A DNA stretch of 18,810 nt from Bacteroidales bacterium M2. Lineage in GTDB: Bacteria; Bacteroidota; Bacteroidia; Bacteroidales; Muribaculaceae. Position numbers and translations under genes: made by a program. The notes under the pieces are model-generated. The model ran no database searches and was not told where the DNA came from. It saw nothing but the letters and a program-made list of their open reading frames with translations. The stretch spans positions 1 to 18,810 of the forward strand of contig LUJM01000001.1 of NCBI GenBank assembly GCA_001689415.1, read 5' to 3'. Of the stretch, positions 1 to 7,577 are shown piece by piece (within the stretch, counting starts at the first letter, position 1; each line of letters starts with the position of its first letter).

Positions 1-26
1 CTCTGAACCAGCTGAGCTAAGCACCC
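1..26 (-). tRNA. 5' part of a tRNA gene, cut by the window edge
   Basis: Read on the minus strand, the sequence starts with the 5' acceptor half GGGTGCT, then TA, the D-stem GCTC and the D-loop AGCTGGTTCA. This is the standard 5' end of a tRNA. The anticodon and 3' half lie outside the window, so the isotype cannot be read. The acceptor and D-arm would suit Val or Lys in Bacteroidales, but that is a guess. A TAACTTTG promoter lies about 50 bases upstream. Confidence 0.85.
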
Positions 27-75
27 GAGTCTATCTCGGTAGCAGTTTGAGTAACCGTGTTTCTCAATTGCGATG

Positions 76-105
76 CAAAGTTACGCACTTTTTTTGAACT
101 GACAA
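76..105 (-). promoter_or_regulatory. Bacteroidetes-type promoter of the left-edge tRNA
   Basis: On the minus strand a TAACTTTG -7 box (76-83) is preceded after 19 bases by TTG (103-105) within an A/T-rich tract. Transcription would start near 70 and give a leader of roughly 40 bases before the tRNA. The 13 bases around the -7 box (74-86) are identical to those before tRNA-His. Confidence 0.75.
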
Positions 106-163
106 TTTTTTTTGCACATTTTTTTCAAAAAAATTTCACCGACTCTCGCAATTTATTTAAGAA

Positions 164-197
164 AATGGCCACAAAGCATTGATACTCAGTGGCCATT
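164..197 (-). terminator. Rho-independent terminator after the DJ-1 gene
   Basis: A perfect 9-bp inverted repeat, AATGGCCAC (164-172) and GTGGCCATT (189-197), encloses a 16-base loop. On the minus strand it is followed by TTTCTTAAAT. It lies 29 bases after the DJ-1 family stop codon and separates that gene from the downstream tRNA promoter. Confidence 0.7.
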
Positions 198-225
198 CTT
201 CTATATTTAAAATTGTGTATTTTTT

Positions 226-798
226 TCAGAAATAGAAGTTCATAGTTTTAGGATAGAATAGCATCGCGCTTCCCACCTGCTGAGCCGTGCTTTCGCCAAG
301 CGAATTTGCAACGATTGCCAAGGCAAATCGAAGGGCCGCACTTGGGCCATTACCGGTAATAAGATTGTTTAGAGCCATTACAGGCACATCGCGCACAACA
401 GCCCCATGCAGACGGCACGCTTCGTCAAATCCGGGGTAGCAGGTTACTTCGCGGCCTTCGAGCAATCCCAGAGGCGCAAGAACCACGCCGGGAGAGGCAC
501 AGATTGCCGCAAGTTTACCTTTATGAACCTTGAGCAGGTCGCAGAGGGCTTCGTCGGCTGCAAGATTGGTGGCTCCGGGCATACCGCCGGGAAGAATCAA
601 CCATTCCGAATCGGCGAAATCCGCCTCTTTGAAAGTCAAGTCGGCCTTGACTGTGATGCCATGGGCACCCATGACTTCTTTTGATTCTGTAATGGAGACT
701 GTTTTAATGTCCATTCCGGCCCGACGGAGTACGTCGACAACGGACAGGGCCTCAATTTCTTCAAATCCTTCTGCGAGAAAAATAAACGAACGATGCAT
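226..798 (-). CDS. DJ-1/PfpI family protein (YajL/ThiJ-like)
   Basis: The 190-residue product is a full-length single-domain DJ-1/PfpI protein. It has the family Glu in the N-terminal EGFEEIE segment (E16), the glycine loop LPGGMPG (residues 69-75) and the nucleophile-elbow Cys in AAICASPG (C100). Family members act as redox-sensitive chaperones or glyoxalase III-like enzymes, and published activities are disputed, so the exact reaction is not assigned. A Tyr (VTCYP) stands where human DJ-1 has His126. No signal peptide is visible, so it is probably cytosolic. The start follows an A-rich AAAGAAG stretch. The gene is monocistronic, divergent from apbE, and ends in its own terminator. The family call is firm and the substrate is open. 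Confidence 0.9.
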   Translation of the reverse strand: MHRSFIFLAEGFEEIEALSVVDVLRRAGMDIKTVSITESKEVMGAHGITVKADLTFKEADFADSEWLILPGGMPGATNLAADEALCDLLKVHKGKLAAICASPGVVLAPLGLLEGREVTCYPGFDEACRLHGAVVRDVPVMALNNLITGNGPSAALRFALAIVANSLGESTAQQVGSAMLFYPKTMNFYF

Positions 799-906
799 AG
801 CTTCTTTAGTTTTTTAGGGTCGGTTAATAAACTGCAAGCTTGCGCTTACTTGATAAGATTAACAACAATGGCGGCGGTATTGTTCACGGCCTTGCAAATT
901 TTTTAC

Positions 907-914
907 TAATTTTG
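907..914 (+). promoter_or_regulatory. Possible -7 box for apbE
   Basis: TAATTTTG fits TAnnTTTG and lies 18 bases before the chosen apbE ATG. The nearest upstream TTG triplets (880-882 and 892-894) give spacings of 24 and 12 bases, so no good -33 element is seen. The implied leader would be very short. Confidence 0.4.
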
Positions 915-932
915 AGTATTAAATCTTTTTAT

Positions 933-1910
933 ATGAAACAGTCGTTTGTAATTCTGCCGCTAATTTCGGTACTATTTTTGACATTTGCAAGCTGCAAGCA
1001 AAATTATTGCAGGTTTAATGGCAAAATTTGGGCAACATCATATCATATTGCATACCGCGGTGATTCTCGCTTTTCCGACAGCATTCAGAGCGAACTGCTT
1101 GCCATCGACGGTGACCTGTCGCTATTCAACCCGCTTTCGGAGGTATCGGCGGTCAACGACTGCACTTCCGACAGCATAGGACAACGCTTTGCCGATGTCT
1201 TTGAAATCAGCCATAAAGTATGGCAACTGTCCGGCGGTGTCTACGATCCAACTATCGGGCCGCTTGCCGAGATTTGGGGATTCGGTCGTTCGCAAGGCAC
1301 ATCCGCAACCGACGAGGCTATCGCCGAAGCCTTAGATGCCGTAGGTCTGGGGCAATGCTATATATATGGTAACAAGATTGTCAAAAAATCCCCGGCTACA
1401 CGTTTCGACTTTTCTTCTGTTGCAAAGGGCTATGGAATCGACCACATCGCCGACATGTTCGACCGCAACGGCATCACTGACTATATGATTGAAATAGGCG
1501 GCGAAGTGAGTGCTCGCGGCGTCAACCCCTCCGGCAGGCCTTGGAACATTCAGATCGACTCCCCCGAGGGTGGCATGGCGCACAAACGCCTTACCGTCGT
1601 AGCACTCGGCCCGGAGCGAATGGCGCTGGCATCGTCGGGCAACTATCGCAATGTACGTCGCGACAGCCTCGGACATATCTACGGCCACACACTTTCGCCG
1701 GTCACAGGCCGTCCGGCAGTAAGCAATGTAGTAGCAGTCACAGTAAAAACTCGTGAGTGCGGCTATGCCGACGCACTTGCTACAGCTTGCATGGCATCAG
1801 CAAACGCAGACAGCGCACTTGCCATAATATCACGCGCCGGCGCCGACGCCCTGATTATTTATGCCGATGCCGACACACTGCGCACCGTCTCAAGCCCCGC
1901 TTGGCAGTAA
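933..1910 (+). CDS. apbE: FAD:protein FMN transferase, lipoprotein
   Basis: ApbE-family flavin transferases attach FMN through a phosphoester bond to Thr/Ser of target proteins such as Na+-NQR and Rnf subunits. The chosen ATG gives 325 residues starting with a lipoprotein signal, a hydrophobic segment ending LTFASC, with Cys21 as the lipidation site; it should be anchored on the periplasmic side. An in-frame start at 840 would add 31 residues ahead of this signal and is unlikely. Family motifs follow in order: GGVYDPTIGP (101-110), SSVAKGYGID (161-170), IEIGGE (186-191), GHTLSPVTGRP (251-261) and YADALATA (278-285). The Asp and Thr of the last are the known Mg2+-site pattern. The length is normal. 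No rnf or nqr genes are adjacent, so its target lies elsewhere. The stop is 81 bases before the next gene, which has its own promoter. Confidence 0.92.
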   Translation: MKQSFVILPLISVLFLTFASCKQNYCRFNGKIWATSYHIAYRGDSRFSDSIQSELLAIDGDLSLFNPLSEVSAVNDCTSDSIGQRFADVFEISHKVWQLSGGVYDPTIGPLAEIWGFGRSQGTSATDEAIAEALDAVGLGQCYIYGNKIVKKSPATRFDFSSVAKGYGIDHIADMFDRNGITDYMIEIGGEVSARGVNPSGRPWNIQIDSPEGGMAHKRLTVVALGPERMALASSGNYRNVRRDSLGHIYGHTLSPVTGRPAVSNVVAVTVKTRECGYADALATACMASANADSALAIISRAGADALIIYADADTLRTVSSPAWQ

Positions 1911-1940
1911 TATCGCCGCCACCCCTACACTACCCTTTTA

Positions 1941-1972
1941 TTTGTATATTCGGGTAATTGTGACTATCTTTG
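1941..1972 (+). promoter_or_regulatory. Bacteroidetes promoter of the polyprenyl synthase operon
   Basis: TTTG (1941-1944), a 20-base spacer and TATCTTTG (1965-1972) match the Bacteroidetes sigma consensus almost perfectly. Transcription should begin around 1979, only 10-15 bases before the ATG at 1992. Confidence 0.85.
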
Positions 1973-1991
1973 CAAAGCAAAATCAACGGTC

Positions 1992-2957
1992 ATGGATTTT
2001 ACACTTTCAACTTTCTCAAACCTTGTCGAAAGCGCTATCAAGGATTTGTCTTACCCCACGGTAGCGCCCAAACTTTTCGCTCCCATACGCTATACCCTCG
2101 AAAGCGGAGGCAAACGCCTTCGCCCGGTTCTCACCCTGGCTACATATGCAGCCTTGGCTAAATCAGACCCTCAAAAGGCTATCAACCAAGCTCTCGCCAT
2201 AGAAATCTTCCACAATTTCACATTGCTGCACGATGACGTTATGGACAGGGCCGATATCAGGCGCGGACGTCCTACCGTTCACCGCAAGTGGGGCGACAAC
2301 GCCGCCATATTATCCGGCGACGCCATGCTCACATACGCTTCGCAGCTTCTCGCCCGCGAAGCCGGCAATCACCTCGCAGAGCTGTCGGAGTACTTCAATG
2401 AAACTGCCATGCAGATTTACGAAGGACAGCAACTCGATATGGAATTCGAAAACCGCAACGATGTCACTATCGAGGAATACCTCTTTATGATAGGCCTTAA
2501 AACCTCGGTCCTGCTCGGTTGCGCATGCCGACTTGGCGCTATCATGGCCGACGCCGACAAAGAAACTGCCGACAAATTATATAAGTACGGCTATTCACTC
2601 GGCATGGCATTCCAGCTCCGCGACGATTGGTTAGACACATTCGGCGACCCCACTATTTTCGGAAAAGAAATTGGTGGCGACATTATCAACCACAAGAAGA
2701 CATGGCTACTCATCAGCGCCCTTGAGGCCGAGCCCGACAACCTGCCTGCTATTTTGGCCGAAGACCTCGAGCCTCAGGAAACCATAGCACAAGTCAGGGC
2801 CTTGTACGAGCGCCACAAACTCGGCGACCGCTGTCAGGAACTGGCTCTAAAATTCAGTGCTGAAGCCAAAATGCACCTCGACAAAGCCGATATGGATGTT
2901 GAGGCACGTGTATTCTTCGAAAGTCTCGCCGACCAGGCATCGACAAGGAAACATTAA
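1992..2957 (+). CDS. Polyprenyl (isoprenyl) diphosphate synthase
   Basis: This is a trans-isoprenyl diphosphate synthase that extends allylic diphosphates with isopentenyl diphosphate. Its 321 residues hold GGKR (39-42), the first Asp-rich motif DDVMD (81-85), RRG (90-92) and the second motif DDWLD (211-215), the set that binds Mg2+-diphosphate. The first motif lacks the two-residue insertion of bacterial IspA (DDxxxxD). Residue -5 from the first Asp is Phe76; in E. coli IspB this position is Ala. An aromatic side chain there usually limits chain length to FPP or GGPP, so a short product is inferred and the usual octaprenyl label may be wrong. It leads a likely operon with tatD (24 bases later) and purT. 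Confidence 0.93.
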   Translation: MDFTLSTFSNLVESAIKDLSYPTVAPKLFAPIRYTLESGGKRLRPVLTLATYAALAKSDPQKAINQALAIEIFHNFTLLHDDVMDRADIRRGRPTVHRKWGDNAAILSGDAMLTYASQLLAREAGNHLAELSEYFNETAMQIYEGQQLDMEFENRNDVTIEEYLFMIGLKTSVLLGCACRLGAIMADADKETADKLYKYGYSLGMAFQLRDDWLDTFGDPTIFGKEIGGDIINHKKTWLLISALEAEPDNLPAILAEDLEPQETIAQVRALYERHKLGDRCQELALKFSAEAKMHLDKADMDVEARVFFESLADQASTRKH

Positions 2958-2981
2958 AAAGCCCCTTAATACATTGGTATT

Positions 2982-3779
2982 TTGATCGATACTCACACCC
3001 ACATCTACGGTCCGGAATTCTCGCTCGAAAATCAGCCCGACGGCTCCATGCAAGGGCAAATCGAAACTGTTGACCGCGCACTGGCGACAGGTGTAGACAT
3101 GATGATACTTCCGGCTGTCGACCGCGAAAGCATAAGTCCTATGAAAAGACTCAATGCTTTACGGCCGGACAATACCGCCCTGGCAATGGGCTTGCACCCG
3201 ACTGAAGTTAAAGATAACTGGCGCGAAGAACTACACCACATGATGTCTGTACTCAACGACGGCAGCAAATACGTTGCCGTTGGCGAAGTCGGAATCGACC
3301 TCTACTGGGACAAGACTTTCGAGAGCGAACAGATGCAGGTATTCGACGCACAGCTCGCCGAAGCCAAACGACTCGGACTGCCTGTGATAATACACCAGCG
3401 CAATGCCCTCGAGCCGGTCCTCGAAGTACTATCGGGCTATCCCGGTGTCGAAGCCGTATTTCACAGTTTCGGAGGCTCTGTGGCCGATGTAGAGAGCATA
3501 CGACGGCTCGGCGATTACTATTTCGGCATCAACGGCATCGTAACCTTCAAAAACAGCGGTCTTGCCTCGGTGCTACCGGCCATTGGGCTCGATCGCATCC
3601 TCACCGAGACAGACTCGCCCTACCTCGCCCCGGTACCATATCGCGGACGACGTAACGAAAGCGCATACATACCTCACATCGTAGACCGGATAGCCGAATC
3701 TATCGAAATTCCGGCCGACAATGTGGCAAACACAACAACTGAAAACGCCATAAAATTCTTCAGGCTTTCTCAGTCTTAA
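2982..3779 (+). CDS. tatD: TatD-family metal-dependent hydrolase (DNase), TTG start
   Basis: TatD proteins are amidohydrolase-fold, metal-dependent enzymes reported to act as 3'-5' DNA/RNA exonucleases. All metal ligands are visible in this 265-residue protein: HTH (H5, H7), GEVG (E102), IIHQR (H138), FHSFGG (H161) and TETDSPY (D211). The start is unusual. The conserved N-terminus IDTHTHIYG follows directly on TTG at 2982, with ATT as the only other in-frame candidate just before; no ATG or GTG is in frame near it, and no clear Shine-Dalgarno is seen. A weak start may set low expression relative to the upstream gene. It lies 24 bases after the polyprenyl synthase stop and 38 bases before purT. 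Confidence 0.93.
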   Translation: MIDTHTHIYGPEFSLENQPDGSMQGQIETVDRALATGVDMMILPAVDRESISPMKRLNALRPDNTALAMGLHPTEVKDNWREELHHMMSVLNDGSKYVAVGEVGIDLYWDKTFESEQMQVFDAQLAEAKRLGLPVIIHQRNALEPVLEVLSGYPGVEAVFHSFGGSVADVESIRRLGDYYFGINGIVTFKNSGLASVLPAIGLDRILTETDSPYLAPVPYRGRRNESAYIPHIVDRIAESIEIPADNVANTTTENAIKFFRLSQS

Positions 3780-3817
3780 AAATAACGACAAACATAAAAC
3801 CCTACATACTACATACA

Positions 3818-5011
3818 ATGGCATCAATAGGATCAGTAATGACTAAGGTTGGCCGCAAAGCTCTTTTGCTCGGCAGCGGTGAACTCGGCAAAGAAGTTGC
3901 AATCGAACTACAGCGCCTTGGCGTTGAGGTCGTAGCTTGCGACAAATATCCCAACGCCCCTGCTATGCAGACTTCGCACCGCAACTACGTTTTCAACATG
4001 CTCGACGGCACCACACTGCGACAGGTTGTCGAAATGGAGAAACCCGACCATATCATCCCCGAAATCGAGGCGATAGCCACACCCACACTCGTCGAACTCG
4101 AAAGCGAAGGCTATCATGTCACCCCGACTGCAAATGCAGCCCGACTGACCATGAACCGCGAAGGCATACGCCGCCTTGCCGCCGAGACCCTCGGCCTCAA
4201 GACTTCACCCTACCGCTTCGCTTCTACATACGAGGAATTCGTTGCAGCCGTTGAAGAAATCGGCCTGCCGGTAGTCGTTAAACCCGTTATGAGCTCGTCG
4301 GGCCACGGACAGTCTACCGTTCGCACCGCCGATAAAATCGCCGACGCATGGCGTGAAGCTCAGGAAGGTGGTCGTGCCGGTGCCGGTCGTGTTATCGTTG
4401 AAGGTTTTGTTGACTTCGACTACGAAATCACCCTACTCACCGTACGCAGCATTTCAGGTACCGTATTCTGCCAGCCGGTAGGACACATCCAGGTCGACGG
4501 CGACTACCGCATTTCTTGGCAGCCCCAGGCAATGAGCCCCAAAGCACTCGAATCTGCCCAGGCTGCAGCCAAAGCCGTAACCGACGCTCTCGGTGGCTAT
4601 GGTATTTTCGGCGTCGAACTTTTCATCAAAGGCGACGAGGTAATATTCAGCGAAGTTTCTCCCCGCCCCCACGACACCGGCATGGTAACCATGATATCGC
4701 AGGACCTCAGCGAGTTTGCCCTGCACGCTCGTGCCCTGCTCGGTCTCCCCGTGCCCGACGTCCGCTTCCTCGGTCCGTCGGCTTCCAAGGCTATTGTAGT
4801 CGAGGGCGACAGCGACAAGGTCGTAATGGAAAACCTCGAGAACGTTCTCGCCGAGCCCGGAGTGCAGATGCGCATTTTCGGCAAGCCTGAAGTTCGCGGA
4901 CACCGCCGCATGGGCGTAATCCTCGCAACAGCCGACACCGTAGAAGAAGCACGCGACAAAGCCGAGCGTGCCTACGCAGCCCTCAACGTCAAAGTCCTCC
5001 CCCGCGACTAA
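3818..5011 (+). CDS. purT: Formate-dependent phosphoribosylglycinamide formyltransferase (GAR transformylase 2)
   Basis: PurT makes formyl-GAR from GAR, formate and ATP in the third step of purine synthesis, bypassing the folate-dependent PurN route. The 397-residue protein aligns by eye with E. coli PurT over its whole length. It has LLGSGELGKEVAIE near the N-terminus, the GAR-site segment EKPDHIIPEIEAIAT, LTMNREGIRRLAAE, the ATP-grasp segments VVKPVMSSSGHGQS and GGRAGAGRVIVEG, and the metal-binding EVSPRPHDTGMVT motif. The ATG at 3818 is chosen; a second in-frame ATG at 3839 would remove seven non-conserved residues. No TAnnTTTG box lies in the 38-base gap after tatD, so it is probably co-transcribed. 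A strong terminator follows. Confidence 0.97.
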   Translation: MASIGSVMTKVGRKALLLGSGELGKEVAIELQRLGVEVVACDKYPNAPAMQTSHRNYVFNMLDGTTLRQVVEMEKPDHIIPEIEAIATPTLVELESEGYHVTPTANAARLTMNREGIRRLAAETLGLKTSPYRFASTYEEFVAAVEEIGLPVVVKPVMSSSGHGQSTVRTADKIADAWREAQEGGRAGAGRVIVEGFVDFDYEITLLTVRSISGTVFCQPVGHIQVDGDYRISWQPQAMSPKALESAQAAAKAVTDALGGYGIFGVELFIKGDEVIFSEVSPRPHDTGMVTMISQDLSEFALHARALLGLPVPDVRFLGPSASKAIVVEGDSDKVVMENLENVLAEPGVQMRIFGKPEVRGHRRMGVILATADTVEEARDKAERAYAALNVKVLPRD

Positions 5012-5030
5012 GCGATACCACCGCATTCTA

Positions 5031-5069
5031 AAACAAGACCGCGAAGCTCTCAGCCTCGCGGTCTTGTTT
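5031..5069. terminator. Bidirectional terminator between purT and dnaB
   Basis: A perfect 14-bp inverted repeat pairs AAACAAGACCGCGA (5031-5044) with its complement (5056-5069), with a further GCT/AGC pairing inside. Flanking A and T runs give a U-tract on both strands. It sits between the stop codons of convergent purT (5011) and dnaB (5090) and should serve both. Confidence 0.92.
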
Positions 5070-5089
5070 TATATTCATGCTGTAAAAAA

Positions 5090-6667
5090 TCAGAACGGTG
5101 TGCCGTCGTCTCTGCCAAGGAATTTATCATTCGGCCCGGCAACGCCAAGAGCCTCCGCATCGGCAGCAGCCTGCTCCGGATTAGCCTGAGCAACAGCCGT
5201 ATCGGCATTGTCGCTCGCCGACACCGACCCATATGCCTGCGCCTGGGCATCGGCACTGTTGTCCCAGTTTTCGAATCGCACGTACTCGTGGCGGAAAAAC
5301 ATATCTACCGTATCTGTCGAACCACTACGATGCTTGGCAACGATAAACTCGGCCTTGCCCTTGATATTGTTACCGTCTTCATCGACCGACGCTTTCAGAT
5401 AATACTCAGGTCGGTGGATAAAGCATACAATATCGGCATCCTGCTCGATTGCACCCGACTCGCGAAGGTCGGAAAGCTGCGGGCGTTTATCCTTGTTACC
5501 GCGGTCCTCGAGTTTTCGGTTAAGCTGAGAAAGAGCTATCACGGGTATATCAAGCTCCTTGGCAAGCTGCTTGAGCGATCGAGATATCGTCGACACCTCC
5601 TGCTCGCGGCTGCCGAGTTTGATACCGGCGGTCATCAGCTGAAGGTAGTCAATCACTATCAGACGTATGCCGTGTTCGCGTACAAGACGACGGGCTTTGG
5701 TTCGCAATTCCATCATCGACAGGCCCGATGTATCATCCACATACAGAGGCAGACCATTGAGGCGCTGAATACGATTAAGCAACTGATTCCACTCAAGGTC
5801 GCTCAAATGACCACTCTTGATTTTATCGCCCGAAATCTCACACGCATTGGAAATCAGACGGTTCACAAGCTGCTGATTACTCATTTCGAGCGAGAACACT
5901 GCCACCGGGTTATTCTGCATGGCGATATTGAGGGCCATCGACAACACAAATGCCGTCTTACCCATAGCCGGTCGGGCCGCGATAATGATAAGGTCGGAGT
6001 TCTGCCAGCCCGACGTAAGTTTGTCGAGGCCGTAGAATCCGGTACCAAGGCCGCTGATACCCGAATCGCGCTTCGATGCAATCTGCATCAGGTCGATTGC
6101 TCGCGTCAGCAAGGGGTCGATCTGAGTAACATCGCGCTTGAGGTTACGCTGCGATATTTCAAACAAGCGGCCCTCGGCTTCCTGCAGAAGGTCGTCGATA
6201 TCGTTACTCTCGTCGAAAGCACCATTCTCTACATTCGATGCAAATGCAATAAGCTCTCGGGCAAGATATTTCTGAGCAACAATACGGGCGTGGTACTCGA
6301 TATGCGCTGCCGAAGCAACATTCACCGTCAGCGATGCCACAAAACCGGCACCGCCCACTTTTTCAAGTTCGCCGTTGCTTCGCAGGCGGTTAGTCACCGT
6401 AATCATATCGATAGGCTCCTCGGCAAGGCCGAGCGACTGTATCGCGGTATAAATCACGGCATGGCGAGGCTCATAGAAGCTTTCCGGCTTAAGCAGGTCG
6501 CACACCAGCGAGAAAGCATCTTTCTCGAGCATCAGCGCTCCGAGTACCGCCGCCTCGATTTCTACCGCACGAGGCACCAGGCGCCCCGCTATCTCGGGGG
6601 GCAAAGCGGCCACAGCTCCGGGCTTGCGGTTATTGCGATATGATTGTGTTGGCGTAGTCGTTTCCAT
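5090..6667 (-). CDS. dnaB: Replicative DNA helicase DnaB
   Basis: DnaB is the hexameric 5'-3' helicase that unwinds the fork and works with primase. The 525 residues show the N-terminal domain (about 30-170), the linker, and the RecA-like domain with Walker A ARPAMGKT (231-238), the catalytic Glu in SLEMS (E261), Walker B LIVIDYLQL (336-344) and the DLRESGAIEQDAD segment. There is no intein. The N-terminus carries about 25 extra residues and the C-terminus a 55-residue Ala/Gln/Asp-rich tail (470-525), probably disordered. The ATG overlaps the OmpA-like stop by one base (TAATG), so the helicase is translated as the last gene of the DUF4290-rimM operon. No separate promoter was found directly upstream. 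Confidence 0.97.
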   Translation of the reverse strand: METTTPTQSYRNNRKPGAVAALPPEIAGRLVPRAVEIEAAVLGALMLEKDAFSLVCDLLKPESFYEPRHAVIYTAIQSLGLAEEPIDMITVTNRLRSNGELEKVGGAGFVASLTVNVASAAHIEYHARIVAQKYLARELIAFASNVENGAFDESNDIDDLLQEAEGRLFEISQRNLKRDVTQIDPLLTRAIDLMQIASKRDSGISGLGTGFYGLDKLTSGWQNSDLIIIAARPAMGKTAFVLSMALNIAMQNNPVAVFSLEMSNQQLVNRLISNACEISGDKIKSGHLSDLEWNQLLNRIQRLNGLPLYVDDTSGLSMMELRTKARRLVREHGIRLIVIDYLQLMTAGIKLGSREQEVSTISRSLKQLAKELDIPVIALSQLNRKLEDRGNKDKRPQLSDLRESGAIEQDADIVCFIHRPEYYLKASVDEDGNNIKGKAEFIVAKHRSGSTDTVDMFFRHEYVRFENWDNSADAQAQAYGSVSASDNADTAVAQANPEQAAADAEALGVAGPNDKFLGRDDGTPF

Positions 6668-7284
6668 TATTTCTTCTTGCGGGCGTTATCGATAAAACTC
6701 TTCGTAGGAACGAAATAAATCTCCACTCTGCGGTTTTTCTCGCGGTTGGCAACACCGCTATTCGGGGCTACAGGCTCGTCGCTGCCGAGGCCGTAAGGTA
6801 TAATCGGACTCTCGCCGCCAAACGAAGGTGCAAAGTATTCGTCTACAGCATTGGCTCGCTCCGTTGTGATGCGTTCGGCATAGATGTCGTCGCCGGTATT
6901 GTCGGAATGAACCGCCATTACAACCTTGAATTTATCATTGCGCTTGATATAAGGCACAAGCTTGGCAAGCAGTTGCTTTCCGGAGTCTTTGAGTTGGGTT
7001 GAATTAGGGGCAAACAAGCTGCGGCAGGGTATCGAAACCATGGTAACCTCGCCTTTGCGCACGCCCTGTGCATCGAATCCGGCCTGCTTGAGAGTACGTG
7101 TCAGCAGTGACATCGCATTGGCAACGGCCACGCTATGCTTCTCATTTACTGCCGGGGTGGCAAGGTTCTGCTCTATGTTCATCGAAAACGGATCAACCAC
7201 AGGGTCGGCAGCGCTAACCCCGAAGGCAAGCAGCAAGCCGATGCCGACAAACAAGCGGCGAAGTTTTATAGAGTACGCTTTCAT
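6667..7284 (-). CDS. OmpA-domain envelope protein with signal peptide
   Basis: A 205-residue exported protein. The N-terminus has a basic KLRR stretch, the hydrophobic segment LFVGIGLLLAFGV and a probable signal peptidase I site at SAA-DP. The C-terminal half is an OmpA/MotB-type peptidoglycan-binding domain. It has the SDNTGD loop with its Asp, ERITTERANAV with the conserved Arg, YGLGSDEPV, and the family ending ANREKNRRVEIYF. It probably sits in the periplasm bound to peptidoglycan; no beta-barrel is present. The ATG at 7284 overlaps the upstream TGA by one base; a GTG one codon earlier is the alternative. The C-terminus ends ARKKK. Its stop overlaps the dnaB start, an odd pairing of envelope and replication genes. 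Confidence 0.85.
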   Translation of the reverse strand: MKAYSIKLRRLFVGIGLLLAFGVSAADPVVDPFSMNIEQNLATPAVNEKHSVAVANAMSLLTRTLKQAGFDAQGVRKGEVTMVSIPCRSLFAPNSTQLKDSGKQLLAKLVPYIKRNDKFKVVMAVHSDNTGDDIYAERITTERANAVDEYFAPSFGGESPIIPYGLGSDEPVAPNSGVANREKNRRVEIYFVPTKSFIDNARKKK

Positions 7285-7577
7285 CACAGCAGACTCTCCT
7301 CGTAAGCTATTTCCGCCTTGACCATTGCCTCGATTTCTTCGGCTGTAAAATCAACTGCCGCCGGACGGCGACGCAGTTGCTTGGCTATAGCCTCTACCAT
7401 AGATGCAACATCTGTGTCACTATCGTCTTCGTCCATATTTATATCGAGGTCGCCGTTGCTTTCGTAGTAGTCGTAGATCAGGTCAAGAATCTCGTATACA
7501 GCATCTTCGTCTCTACGGTCTGCGCAGAGTTTTTCCATCATGGCGGCAATCGCCTCGCTTTCGTCGAATTCTTTCAT
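7284..7577 (-). CDS. Small acidic protein of unknown function
   Basis: A 97-residue protein with no recognised family. It is strongly acidic, with a low-complexity centre (DLDINMDEDDSDTD, about 43-56) between two predicted helical parts. No signal peptide or membrane segment is seen. It is very likely real: its ATG overlaps the rimM stop by four bases (ATGA), its stop overlaps the next start, and its codon use matches the neighbours. Position between rimM and an OmpA-domain gene gives no firm role. A cytosolic regulatory or adaptor role would be only a guess. Confidence 0.75.
   Translation of the reverse strand: MKEFDESEAIAAMMEKLCADRRDEDAVYEILDLIYDYYESNGDLDINMDEDDSDTDVASMVEAIAKQLRRRPAAVDFTAEEIEAMVKAEIAYEESLL

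Noticed and set aside
840..932. Upstream start for apbE adding 31 residues
   Set aside because: It would place the lipoprotein signal peptide inside the protein; the ATG at 933 gives a classic N-terminal signal, and the added part overlaps the likely promoter.
4454..5026. 190-codon minus-strand frame antisense to purT
   Set aside because: Low-complexity shadow of the highly conserved purT coding sequence; no motifs or ribosome binding site.
5288..6643. A 451-codon open frame on the plus strand
   Set aside because: It lies wholly antisense to dnaB, has no recognisable domains, and arises from the codon bias of dnaB.
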